Assembly (NCBI RefSeq): GCF_002796985.1
Contig: NZ_PEKX01000002.1
Span: 1-64,000, forward strand
DNA: 64,000 nucleotides
Source: Pseudomonas sp.
Lineage (GTDB): Bacteria > Pseudomonadota > Gammaproteobacteria > Pseudomonadales > Pseudomonadaceae
Direction of reading: 5' to 3'
Part shown: positions 25,517 to 33,031 of the stretch, in pieces
How positions within the stretch are numbered: the stretch's first letter is position 1
How the letters are laid out: each line of letters opens with the position of its first letter
The notes under the pieces: model-generated
What the model saw: the letters and a program-made list of their open reading frames with translations, nothing else
What the model was told of the DNA's origin: nothing
Database searches by the model: none
Translations under genes and position numbers: made by a program

Positions 25517-25578
25517 TGGAGCAGCGGAAGGGTTATGAGGTGCAGTTGGTCGCTGCCGTGCTTACCTGCAGTGGCTAG
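25517..25578 (+). pseudogene. Remnant of the Rz1 3' end
   Basis: A 32-base stretch (25517-25548) matches the authentic Rz1 gene (23915-23946) at 31 of 32 positions, then diverges and reaches a stop near 25578. No start, no lipobox. It marks a recombination scar between the SRAP gene and the two-gene cassette. Confidence 0.85.
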
Positions 25579-25596
25579 CCTTGGTGCCGGCAGCGA

Positions 25597-26067
25597 TCAA
25601 GGCTTCGGCTGGGCGGGTTGCAAAATTGCAGGTGGCTGGGAAGCGACACTCTGTTGGCCGCTGTTGAATGCCTGCGTAATGGCTGACTTGGCAATGTCAG
25701 CAATCGTGCTCTGCGCCAATGACCAAGCCCCACCGATAAGGAATAGGATGCCGGCAACAACAATCGCAGCGATTTTGCTGGTGAGCGAAATCTTGGTCTT
25801 AACCTCTTGAACTGCGTCGCTCAGGGCTTCCAGTTTCGTCTCGTGTTTATTGGTGGAGTCTTTGGATGCGCTCTCCAGTCGTTCTATCAGGGTGCTTAGG
25901 TGCTGAACCTGCCCAGTGAGAGTACCCATCGACTTCTGCAACTCCATGATTGTCTGGAGCGTAAAGCTGTGGTCCGGCAGCCCATAGCCCTGGGGCGTGC
26001 CAGTGGGGAGTTGGCCGCTAGGCGTGCTAGTCGTGCTGGGGCGGTGGCCTTGATCACGCCCTCCCAT
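25597..26067 (-). CDS. Unknown coiled-coil membrane protein, second gene of cassette
   Basis: 156 residues. Gly/Pro/Thr-rich N-terminus (about 1-35), helical coiled coil (about 40-105, LQKSMGTLTGQVQHLSTLIE and beyond), one transmembrane helix (about 107-128, IAAIVVAGILFLIGGAWSLA) and a Gln/Pro-rich C-terminus. The ATG at 26067 overlaps the stop of the upstream gene (TGATG) with GGAGGGG before it, so translation is coupled; a longer frame from 26103 is less likely. A membrane-anchored effector, superinfection-exclusion factor or tether are all possible; none is shown. Confidence 0.7.
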   Translation of the reverse strand: MGGRDQGHRPSTTSTPSGQLPTGTPQGYGLPDHSFTLQTIMELQKSMGTLTGQVQHLSTLIERLESASKDSTNKHETKLEALSDAVQEVKTKISLTSKIAAIVVAGILFLIGGAWSLAQSTIADIAKSAITQAFNSGQQSVASQPPAILQPAQPKP

Positions 26068-26342
26068 CACTGCCCCTCCCAATGTGTTTTGATCCACTCC
26101 CATGTATCAGTGCTTGCTCTTCCCCAATATGACGCAACCGCGATAACGATGCCTGAGCCGTTCTGACCTTCGGAAATTCCCAGGTAATTGCTGAGCTCAA
26201 CCGAAGTGCCCTTGTAGCTAACGAGGAACTCTCCGCGAGGAAGCTCATACCATTGCAGCACTTCAGGCGGGCTTCTCTTGATCGCATTGGCTAGGCGCGA
26301 GTCGCTCGGATCAAGATCAGAGATGACGGTAAAGATGGCCAT
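26067..26342 (-). CDS. Unknown small soluble protein, first gene of cassette
   Basis: 91 residues beginning MAIFTVISDLDPSDSRLANA, start at 26342 with AAGGA 6 bases upstream (a longer frame from 26390 lacks a site). Alpha/beta-looking, with GEFLVSYKGTSVELSNYLGI and IVIAVASYWGRASTDTWEW. No membrane segment. It is transcribed from its own predicted promoter beside the attachment site and coupled by a 1-base overlap to the membrane protein. I recall similar short proteins as uncharacterised genes but cannot give a function. Confidence 0.75.
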   Translation of the reverse strand: MAIFTVISDLDPSDSRLANAIKRSPPEVLQWYELPRGEFLVSYKGTSVELSNYLGISEGQNGSGIVIAVASYWGRASTDTWEWIKTHWEGQ

Positions 26343-26403
26343 GACGTTCCTTCTATACGGCTGGATCAACCCAGCAATACGGCATTGCACCGAAAACCTG
26401 AGG

Positions 26404-26432
26404 AATATATGGGTCAGGTTTCAACAAGACAA
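26404..26432 (-). promoter_or_regulatory. Predicted sigma-70 promoter of the two-gene cassette
   Basis: On the minus strand TTGTCT (26432-26427) and TATATT (26409-26404) are separated by exactly 17 bases, about 60 bases before the ATG at 26342. The surrounding DNA is AT-rich. Confidence 0.6.
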
Positions 26433-26464
26433 TAACAGATATAGATGCAAATGGCCGTATGCGC

Positions 26465-26484
26465 ATTACGCCAAAATTACGCCA
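26465..26484. repeat. ATTACGCCA direct repeat near the attachment end
   Basis: ATTACGCCA occurs twice (26465-26473 and 26476-26484), 11 bases apart, just inside the prophage end. Short direct repeats at this place are typical arm-type sites for a tyrosine integrase, but the integrase is not in the window. Confidence 0.5.
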
Positions 26485-26490
26485 TCAGAA

Positions 26491-26523
26491 AAGAAAAAAC
26501 CCGTAAGAACAATGTCTTACGGG
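26491..26523 (-). terminator. Terminator of tRNA-Leu
   Basis: On the minus strand a 9-bp stem, CCCGTAAGA (26500-26508) with TCTTACGGG (26515-26523), is followed by a U run (the As at 26491-26499). It lies right after the tRNA 3' end. Whether it is chromosomal or brought by the phage depends on the exact crossover point. Confidence 0.8.
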
Positions 26524-26530
26524 TTTTATT

Positions 26531-26616
26531 TGGTGCCCCGGGAGAGACTCGAACTCTCACTCTGTCGCCAGAAACGGATTTTGAATCCGCCGCGTCTACC
26601 ATTCCGCCACCGAGGC
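26531..26616 (-). tRNA. tRNA-Leu (anticodon CAA)
   Basis: 86 bases with encoded CCA. The acceptor stem GCCTCGG pairs with CCGGGGC, the T arm includes GTTCGAGTC, and the anticodon loop TTCAAAA gives CAA, decoding UUG. A long variable arm (CTGGCGACAGAG region) is typical of leucine tRNAs. Its 3' end faces the prophage, so it is the likely integration site and stays intact. Confidence 0.95.
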
Positions 26617-26722
26617 AATGGCGCGGCAGTATAGGGAGACGCTCTGCGTCGGTCAATCGGTGCGAATGGTCAGAAATGGGCAATTCCAGTAAGATGTTCG
26701 CCCCTTCGAGATAGCTCCCTTC

Positions 26723-27766
26723 ATGCGCGTCGCTGACTTTCATTTCGACCTGCCCGAGGCGCTGATCGCCCGCCATCCGCTCGCGGAACGCCGCTCCAGC
26801 CGTCTGCTGGTGCTGGACGGACCGAGCGGCGAGCTCAGCCACCGGCAATTCACCGACATTCTCGGCTTCCTCAAGCCGGGTGACCTGATGGTGTTCAACA
26901 ACACCCGGGTAATTCCTGCTCGCCTGTTCGGCCAGAAGGCCTCTGGCGGCAAGCTGGAAATCCTCGTGGAGCGCGTGCTGGACAGCCATCGCGTGCTGGC
27001 CCACGTGCGCTCCAGCAAATCGCCCAAGCCGGGTTCGAAGATCCTTATCGACGGCGGTGGCGAGGCCCAGATGCTGCAGCGCCACGATGCGCTGTTCGAG
27101 CTGGGCTTTAGCGAGGAAGTGCTGCCGCTGTTGGATCGCGTCGGCCACATGCCGCTGCCGCCCTATATAGACCGTCCGGATGAAGATGCCGACCGCGAGC
27201 GCTACCAGACTGTCTATGCCGAGCGCGCGGGCGCCGTTGCCGCCCCGACCGCCGGCCTGCACTTCGATGAGGCGCTGCTGGAGTCGATCCGCGGCAAGGG
27301 CGTGGACACCGCCTTTGTCACCCTGCACGTTGGCGCCGGTACCTTCCAGCCAGTACGCGTGGAGCGCATCGAAGACCACCACATGCACAACGAATGGCTG
27401 GAAGTCAGCCAGGATGTGGTCGACGCCGTGGCCGCCTGCAAGGCCCGCGGTGGTCGCGTGGTTGCCGTGGGCACCACCAGCGTGCGTTCGCTGGAAAGCG
27501 CCGCCCGCGATGGCGTGCTCAAGCCGTTCAGCGGCGACACCGATATCTTCATTTTCCCCGGGCGGCCGTTCCATGTGGTCGACGCCCTGGTGACCAATTT
27601 CCACCTGCCGGAATCCACCCTGCTGATGCTGGTCTCTGCCTTCGCTGGCTACCCGGAGACCATGGCCGCCTATGCAGCGGCGGTGGAGCAGGGCTATCGC
27701 TTCTTCAGCTACGGCGATGCCATGTTCATCACCCGCAACCCGGCTCCGCGCGGCCCCGAGGACTGA
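26723..27766 (+). CDS. queA: S-adenosylmethionine:tRNA ribosyltransferase-isomerase
   Basis: 347 residues, full length. QueA transfers and rearranges the ribosyl moiety of SAM onto 7-aminomethyl-7-deazaguanine in tRNA to give epoxyqueuosine. Family stretches: MRVADFHFDLPEALIARHP at the start, FNNTRVIPARLFG near residue 72, the segment APTAGLHFDE near residue 177 and VTNFHLPESTLLMLVSAF near residue 292. It is followed 3 bases later by tgt, the enzyme of the step before it, as in many proteobacteria. Confidence 0.97.
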   Translation: MRVADFHFDLPEALIARHPLAERRSSRLLVLDGPSGELSHRQFTDILGFLKPGDLMVFNNTRVIPARLFGQKASGGKLEILVERVLDSHRVLAHVRSSKSPKPGSKILIDGGGEAQMLQRHDALFELGFSEEVLPLLDRVGHMPLPPYIDRPDEDADRERYQTVYAERAGAVAAPTAGLHFDEALLESIRGKGVDTAFVTLHVGAGTFQPVRVERIEDHHMHNEWLEVSQDVVDAVAACKARGGRVVAVGTTSVRSLESAARDGVLKPFSGDTDIFIFPGRPFHVVDALVTNFHLPESTLLMLVSAFAGYPETMAAYAAAVEQGYRFFSYGDAMFITRNPAPRGPED

Positions 27767-27769
27767 TCC

Positions 27770-28897
27770 ATGAGCTTCATGAAATTCGAACTGCTGGCCA
27801 CCGAGGGCAAGGCCCGTCGCGGCCGCCTGACCTTCCCCCGCGGCGTGGTGGAAACCCCGACGTTCATGCCGGTGGGCACCTACGGCACCGTGAAGGGCAT
27901 GCTCCCGCACGACATCGAGGGCATCGGCGCGCAGATCATCCTCGGCAACACCTTCCACCTGTGGCTGCGCCCGGGCACCGAGGTGATCCAGAAGCACGGC
28001 GACCTGCATGACTTCATGCAATGGAAGGGGCCGATCCTCACCGACTCGGGCGGCTTCCAGGTGTTCAGCCTGGGCGCGCTGCGCAAGATCAAGGAGGAGG
28101 GCGTGTACTTTGCTTCGCCGGTCGATGGCGCCAAGGTCTTCATGGGCCCGGAAGAGTCCATGGCCGTCCAGCGTGCGCTGGGCTCGGACATCGTGATGAT
28201 CTTCGACGAGTGCACCCCGTACCCGGCGGAGTTCGACGTGGCCAAGCGCTCCATGGAGCTGTCGTTGCGCTGGGCCAAGCGCTCGAAAATCGCCCACGGC
28301 GACAGCCCGTCGGCGCTGTTCGGCATCGTCCAGGGCGGCATGCACGAAGAGTTGCGCATGCGCTCACTCGAAGGCTTGCAGGAAATCGGCTTCGACGGCC
28401 TGGCCATCGGCGGCCTGTCGGTCGGCGAGCCCAAGGAAGAAATGATCCGCGTGCTCGACTTCCTGCCGCCGCACATGCCGGCCGACAAACCTCGTTACCT
28501 GATGGGTGTGGGCAAACCCGAGGACCTCGTGGAAGGTGTGCGCCGGGGCGTCGACATGTTCGACTGCGTCATGCCTACCCGCAACGCGCGCAATGGTCAC
28601 CTTTTCGTTGACACCGGGGTGATCAAGATCCGCAACGCGGTGCACAAACATGACGAATCGCCGCTGGACCCGACCTGCGATTGCTACACCTGCAAGCACT
28701 TCTCCCGCGCCTACCTCTACCACCTGGACAAGTGCGGCGAAATGCTCGGCAGCATGCTCAATACCATCCACAACTTGCGGCATTATCAGCGGCTTATGGC
28801 TGGTTTGCGCGAGGCAATCCAACAGGGTACATTGGCGAACTTTGTCGACGCCTTCTACGCCAAGCGCGGCCTTCCCGTGCCGCCGCTGGCGGACTGA
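27770..28897 (+). CDS. tgt: tRNA-guanine transglycosylase
   Basis: 375 residues. Exchanges guanine-34 for preQ1 in tRNAs with GUN anticodons. Visible motifs: ILTDSGGFQVFSL (catalytic Asp region), VMPTRNARNGHLF with the nucleophile Asp just before it in FDCVMPTR, and the zinc site CDCYTCKHFSRAYLYHLDKC with three Cys and a His. Starts 3 bases after queA, so co-transcribed. Confidence 0.97.
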   Translation: MSFMKFELLATEGKARRGRLTFPRGVVETPTFMPVGTYGTVKGMLPHDIEGIGAQIILGNTFHLWLRPGTEVIQKHGDLHDFMQWKGPILTDSGGFQVFSLGALRKIKEEGVYFASPVDGAKVFMGPEESMAVQRALGSDIVMIFDECTPYPAEFDVAKRSMELSLRWAKRSKIAHGDSPSALFGIVQGGMHEELRMRSLEGLQEIGFDGLAIGGLSVGEPKEEMIRVLDFLPPHMPADKPRYLMGVGKPEDLVEGVRRGVDMFDCVMPTRNARNGHLFVDTGVIKIRNAVHKHDESPLDPTCDCYTCKHFSRAYLYHLDKCGEMLGSMLNTIHNLRHYQRLMAGLREAIQQGTLANFVDAFYAKRGLPVPPLAD

Positions 28898-28935
28898 CCT
28901 TATTCATCGAAAAAGCTTTGAGACAGGAGTTTCCA

Positions 28936-29277
28936 ATGAGTTTTCTGATTCCCGCTGCCTACGCTGACGCCGCAGCTCCCGCCGCTGCTGCAGGCCCTGC
29001 CGGCACCGGCTTCGAGTGGATTTTCCTGGTTGGTTTCCTGGTCATCTTCTACCTGATGATCTGGCGTCCCCAGGCCAAGCGCTCCAAAGAGCACAAGAAC
29101 CTGCTGTCCGGCCTGCAGAAGGGCGATGAAGTCGTCACTTCCGCCGGTATCGCCGGCAAGGTCACCAAGGTTGCCGATGACTTCGTCGTCGTCGAGGTTT
29201 CCGACAACGTCGAGCTGAAGTTCCAGAAGGCCGCCATCGCCGCCACCCTGCCGAAAGGCACCCTGAAGGCGATCTGA
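28936..29277 (+). CDS. yajC: Sec translocon accessory subunit YajC
   Basis: 113 residues with one membrane helix (FEWIFLVGFLVIFYLMIW, about residues 29-46) and a cytoplasmic domain with GDEVVTSAGIAGKVTKV. The start at 28936 has CAGGAG upstream; the longer frame overlaps tgt. YajC associates with SecDF. A hairpin GGGGCGC/GCGCCCC near 29304-29322 lies between it and secD. Confidence 0.95.
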   Translation: MSFLIPAAYADAAAPAAAAGPAGTGFEWIFLVGFLVIFYLMIWRPQAKRSKEHKNLLSGLQKGDEVVTSAGIAGKVTKVADDFVVVEVSDNVELKFQKAAIAATLPKGTLKAI

Positions 29278-29341
29278 TCCTCCACTTAGAAACCCAACCG
29301 ACGGGGCGCAAGATGCGCCCCGCGTCATAACGGGCGGTGTC

Positions 29342-31204
29342 ATGCTCAACAAGTATCCCCTGTGGAAGTATCTGCTGATCCTGGCGGTCCTGGCCGTCGG
29401 TTTCATCTACTCCGCACCCAACCTCTATCCTGACGATCCGGCCGTCCAGATCAGTGGCGCGAGCACCGCGCTACAGATTTCCCAGGCCGACGTGGACAAG
29501 GCCGGCAAGGCGCTGACCGATGCGGGCATCGCCGTCAAGGCGAGCTCCCTCGGCAAGAACAGCGGTCTGATCCGCCTGGTCAAGCAGGAAGACCAGTTGC
29601 CCGCCAAGGACATCGTCCGCCGTGCGCTGGGTGACGATTACGTAGTCGCCCTGAACCTGGCTCAGACCACGCCGAACTGGCTGCGCAACATCGCCGCCCA
29701 CCCGATGAAGCTGGGTCTCGATCTGTCCGGTGGTGTGCACTTCCTGCTGGAAGTGGACATGGACAAGGCCGTCGACGCCCGCATGAAGGTGTACGAGAAC
29801 GAGGTCAAGAGCGCCCTGCGTAAAGAGCGCGTGCGCTACCGCAGCCTGCCCGTACAGGATGGCGGTATCCAGCTGGGCTTCAGCGAAGAAGCCGACCTGG
29901 ACAAGGCCAAGGCGATCATCGCCAAGGATTTCCGCGATTTCGAGGCTACCCAGAGTGAGCGCAATGGCATGCAGGTCCTGCGCCTGGCCATGACCGCCAC
30001 CAAACTGGCTGAAATCCGCGAATACTCGATCAAGCAGAACCTCACCACCGTCCGCAACCGCGTGAACGAGCTGGGCGTGTCCGAGCCGCTGGTACAGCGC
30101 CAGGGCGCCAACCGCATCGTGGTCGAGCTGCCGGGCGTGCAGGACACCGCCGAAGCCAAGCGTATCCTCGGCAAGACCGCCAACCTGGAGTTCCGCCTGG
30201 CCGCTGAGCCGGATGCGATCAAGTCCTCCACCGAAACCTTCGACTTCCGCGAGCCGCGCCGTCCGCCGGCGACCCTGGAGCGTGGTGTGATCATCACCGG
30301 TGACCAGGTCACCGATGCCAGCGCAAGCTTTGACGAGAACGGTCGCCAGCAGGTGAACATCCGTCTGGATGGCCACGGCGGCGAGCTGATGAACCGCGCG
30401 ACCCGCAACAACGTCGGCCGCAGCATGGCTGTGGTGTTCATCGAGCAGAAGCCGATCACCCGCTATACCAAGCAGGTTGTCGACGGCGTCGAGCAGGAAG
30501 TGGCTGTTCCGGCGTTCAAGGAAGAGAAGCAGATCATCAGCCTGGCGACCATCCAGTCGCCGCTGGGCAACCAGTTCCGCATCACCGGCCTGGACGCTCC
30601 GGGCGAGTCCTCGGAGCTGGCCCTGCTGCTGCGCGCCGGTGGCCTGGCCGCGCCGATGTACTTCGCCGAAGAACGCACCATCGGCCCGAGCCTGGGTGCG
30701 GACAACATCGCCAAGGGTATCGACGCCTCCCTTTGGGGCATGGTCTTCGTCTCCCTGTTCATCATTGTCATCTACCGCTTCTTCGGCGTGATCGCCACCG
30801 TCGCCCTGGCCTTCAACATGGTCATGCTGGTGGCGCTGATGTCGATCCTCGGTGCGACCCTGACCCTGCCGGGTATCGCGGGTATCGTGCTGACCATGGG
30901 CATGGCGGTGGACGCCAACGTGCTGATCTTCTCGCGGATACGCGAGGAGCTGGCGTCAGGCATGTCGGTGCAGCGAGCGATCCATGAAGGTTTCAACCGC
31001 GCCTTCACCGCGATCATCGACGCCAACCTGACCTCGCTGCTGGTCGGCGGCATCCTCTACGCCATGGGTACCGGCCCGGTGAAGGGCTTCGCCGTGACCA
31101 TGTCCCTCGGTATTCTCACCTCGATGTTCACCGCCATCCTGGTCACCCGCGCAATGGTCAACCTGATCTACGGCGGCCGCGACTTCAAGAAGCTGTGGAT
31201 CTAA
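29342..31204 (+). CDS. secD: Protein translocase subunit SecD
   Basis: 620 residues. N-terminal membrane helix (KYLLILAVLAVGFIYSAP), a large periplasmic P1 domain, the conserved GLDLSGGVHFLLEVD near residue 124, and a C-terminal block of five membrane helices (MVFVSLFIIVIYRFFGVIAT to the end) with TMGMAVDANVLIF. With SecF it uses the proton gradient to pull preproteins through SecYEG. Confidence 0.97.
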   Translation: MLNKYPLWKYLLILAVLAVGFIYSAPNLYPDDPAVQISGASTALQISQADVDKAGKALTDAGIAVKASSLGKNSGLIRLVKQEDQLPAKDIVRRALGDDYVVALNLAQTTPNWLRNIAAHPMKLGLDLSGGVHFLLEVDMDKAVDARMKVYENEVKSALRKERVRYRSLPVQDGGIQLGFSEEADLDKAKAIIAKDFRDFEATQSERNGMQVLRLAMTATKLAEIREYSIKQNLTTVRNRVNELGVSEPLVQRQGANRIVVELPGVQDTAEAKRILGKTANLEFRLAAEPDAIKSSTETFDFREPRRPPATLERGVIITGDQVTDASASFDENGRQQVNIRLDGHGGELMNRATRNNVGRSMAVVFIEQKPITRYTKQVVDGVEQEVAVPAFKEEKQIISLATIQSPLGNQFRITGLDAPGESSELALLLRAGGLAAPMYFAEERTIGPSLGADNIAKGIDASLWGMVFVSLFIIVIYRFFGVIATVALAFNMVMLVALMSILGATLTLPGIAGIVLTMGMAVDANVLIFSRIREELASGMSVQRAIHEGFNRAFTAIIDANLTSLLVGGILYAMGTGPVKGFAVTMSLGILTSMFTAILVTRAMVNLIYGGRDFKKLWI

Positions 31205-31214
31205 GGGGGCAGAG

Positions 31215-32132
31215 ATGAATATCAAGATCGGTACTATCAACTTCATGGGCGTGCGCAACATTGCGTTCGCCGCGACCCTGATCCTGACCCTGATCGCCCT
31301 CGGCAGCTGGGTCTTCAAGGGCATCAACTTTGGCCTGGACTTCACCGGCGGTACGTCGATCAAGCTGACCTACGAGCAGCCTGCCGACCTCTCCAAGGTG
31401 CGTGAACAACTGGTTGCCGCTGGCTACAGCGAGGCCGTGGTACAGAGCTTCGGCGATACCAAGGACGTGCTGGTGCGTATGCCCAGCGAAGACCCTGAAC
31501 TGGGCAAGAAGGTCGCCACTGCACTGCAGAAGGCCGATGCTTCCAACCCGGCCAAGGTGAATGGTGTCGAGTATGTCGGCCCGCAAGTGGGTGAAGAGCT
31601 TCGCGACCAGGGTGGCCTCGGCATGCTCCTGGCGCTGGGTGGCATCCTGCTGTACGTGGGCTTCCGCTTCCAGTGGAAGTTTGCCCTGGGTGCGATCCTC
31701 TCGCTGATCCACGATGCCATTATCGTGATGGGCGTGCTGTCGTTCTTCCAGATCACCTTCGACCTGACCGTGCTTGCCGCGGTGCTGGCGGTGGTGGGCT
31801 ACTCGCTGAACGACACCATCGTGATCTTCGACCGGGTGCGCGAAAACTTCCGAGTGCTGCGCAAGGCCAGCCTGATCGACAACATCAACATTTCGACCAG
31901 CCAGACCCTGCTGCGGACCATCGCCACTTCGGTGTCGACGCTGTTGGCTATTGCCGCGCTGCTGTTCTTCGGCGGCGACAACCTGTTCGGTTTCTCCATC
32001 GCCCTGTTCGTCGGCGTGATGGCGGGTACCTATTCGTCGATCTATATCGCCAACGTGGTGCTGATCTGGCTGAACCTGTCCAGCGAGGACCTGATTCCTC
32101 CGCCGAGCAAGGAAGCCGACGAGCGCCCGTAA
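31215..32132 (+). CDS. secF: Protein translocase subunit SecF
   Basis: 305 residues, ten bases after secD. Signature FGLDFTGGTSIKLTYEQ near residue 37 and VGYSLNDTIVIFDRVREN near residue 195, with six membrane helices. Partner of SecD. Followed by a strong terminator at 32157. Confidence 0.97.
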   Translation: MNIKIGTINFMGVRNIAFAATLILTLIALGSWVFKGINFGLDFTGGTSIKLTYEQPADLSKVREQLVAAGYSEAVVQSFGDTKDVLVRMPSEDPELGKKVATALQKADASNPAKVNGVEYVGPQVGEELRDQGGLGMLLALGGILLYVGFRFQWKFALGAILSLIHDAIIVMGVLSFFQITFDLTVLAAVLAVVGYSLNDTIVIFDRVRENFRVLRKASLIDNINISTSQTLLRTIATSVSTLLAIAALLFFGGDNLFGFSIALFVGVMAGTYSSIYIANVVLIWLNLSSEDLIPPPSKEADERP

Positions 32133-32156
32133 TAGAGCGCTTCCGGCCTTTGGCAG

Positions 32157-32182
32157 AAAACTCCCGCTTCGGCGGGAGTTTT
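32157..32182 (+). terminator. Terminator after secF
   Basis: CTCCCGC, loop TTCG, GCGGGAG flanked by AAAA and TTTT, closing the queA-tgt-yajC-secD-secF group. Confidence 0.9.
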
Positions 32183-32213
32183 CGTTTGTCGGCGCTGTGT
32201 CACGAGTCGGCTG

Positions 32214-32241
32214 GAACTTTCTTATAATTGGATCGCTCCAA
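32214..32241 (+). promoter_or_regulatory. Candidate AlgU (sigma-E type) promoter
   Basis: GAACTT (32214-32219), 17-base spacer, TCCAA (32237-32241). This is near the AlgU consensus GAACTT-N16/17-TCTGA. A TATAAT (32223-32228) lies inside the spacer but has no good -35 partner. It precedes the glycine-zipper gene by about 50 bases. Confidence 0.5.
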
Positions 32242-32291
32242 GGCAAGGTAAAGGGCAATGCCCGAATGAGAAGAAAGACCAGGAGAACTTT

Positions 32292-32828
32292 ATGAACAAG
32301 TCGTTGCTAATCGGTACCGTGCTGGGCGCTGTAGGCGTGACTGCCGGTGGTGCTGTGGCTACCTACAGTCTGGTGGACCGTGCGCCGCAATATGCCGAGG
32401 TGCTCGCCGTTCAGCCGGTCAAGGAAACCATCAAGAATCCGCGCCAGGTCTGCAAGGACGTGGCGGTGACCCACCAGCGTCCGGTGAAGGACCAGCACCA
32501 GATTGCCGGTACGGCGATTGGCGCCATTGCCGGTGGCCTGCTGGGCAACCAGATCGGTGGCGGCAACGGCAAGAAGATTGCCACCGTAGCTGGCGCGATC
32601 GGCGGCGGCTACGCCGGTAACAAGGTGCAGGAGGGCATGCAGGAGCGTGACACCTACACCACCACCGAAACTCGTTGCAGCACCGTCAATGACACCAGCG
32701 AGAAAGTCGTGGGTTACGACGTGAAGTACCTGCTCGACGGCAAGCCCGGCCAGGTCCGCATGGACCGCGATCCGGGCTCGCAGATTCCGGTCGACAAGAG
32801 CGGTCGACTGGTCCTGGGTCAGCAATAA
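32292..32828 (+). CDS. Glycine-zipper 2TM-domain envelope protein
   Basis: 178 residues with an N-terminal membrane or signal segment (LLIGTVLGAVGVTAGGAVAT) and a glycine-zipper block (AGTAIGAIAGGLLGNQIGGG, then AGAIGGGYAGNKVQEGMQ), the 17 kDa-antigen/SlyB type found in outer-membrane proteins of envelope-stress regulons. No classic lipobox, so it may be anchored by the N-terminal helix. Strong AGGAGAACTTT ribosome site. Monocistronic, terminated at 32851. Confidence 0.85.
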   Translation: MNKSLLIGTVLGAVGVTAGGAVATYSLVDRAPQYAEVLAVQPVKETIKNPRQVCKDVAVTHQRPVKDQHQIAGTAIGAIAGGLLGNQIGGGNGKKIATVAGAIGGGYAGNKVQEGMQERDTYTTTETRCSTVNDTSEKVVGYDVKYLLDGKPGQVRMDRDPGSQIPVDKSGRLVLGQQ

Positions 32829-32850
32829 GCAGTCGCCAGGTGTGGAATGA

Positions 32851-32880
32851 AAAGGGCGCCCGATGGGCGCCTTTTTCTTT
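32851..32880 (+). terminator. Terminator of the glycine-zipper gene
   Basis: GCGCCC (32856-32861) and GGGCGC with a GAT loop, extended by AAAGG/CTTT pairing and followed by a T-rich tract. Confidence 0.85.
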
Positions 32881-32889
32881 TCCGCTGTT

Positions 32890-32967
32890 TGTAGGGGCGA
32901 GCTTGCTCGCGAACCGCCCAGCATCGTCGCTGGAATGAAAAGCTTAGCGAGCAAGCCAGCCCCTATA
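32890..32967. repeat. REP-like inverted pair
   Basis: TAGGGGCGAGCTTGCTCGCG (32892-32911) and its inverted partner TAGCGAGCAAGCCAGCCCCTA (about 32945-32965, not perfect) face each other about 35 bases apart. The core GCTTGCTCGC is a familiar Pseudomonas REP core. A paired REP of this kind is a REPIN. Confidence 0.8.
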
Positions 32968-32989
32968 GGTCGCGCGTTCTCGCGGGCAC

Positions 32990-33017
32990 AAAAAAGCCCG
33001 GCATTGCCGGGCTTTTT
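32990..33017 (-). terminator. Terminator of suhB
   Basis: AGCCCGGC (32995-33002) with GCCGGGCT (33006-33013), A run on one side and T run on the other, so it can act both ways. It lies just past the suhB stop on the minus strand. Confidence 0.85.
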
Positions 33018-33031
33018 CTCGTGGCTCAGGC

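Larger units (their letters stand above)
1..26530. mobile_element. Partial prophage (lambda-type siphophage), late half and right attachment end
   Basis: A continuous plus-strand run of packaging, head, tail and lysis genes (terminase to spanin) ends in a short accessory zone and then meets the 3' end of a tRNA-Leu gene, a common prophage target. Terminase, gpW, portal, ClpP-type protease, gpD-like and gpE-like proteins are in lambda order, and the tape measure protein with no sheath gene indicates a long non-contractile tail. No integrase, repressor or replication gene is seen, so the left end lies outside the window. Structural genes are intact with many start/stop overlaps, so the late region looks functional. 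The exact right boundary within about 26460-26531 is inferred. Confidence 0.93.

Noticed and set aside
26278..26714. Plus-strand ORFs across the tRNA (TRTLTLSPETDF-like product)
   Set aside because: Translated antisense of tRNA-Leu, a common artefact.
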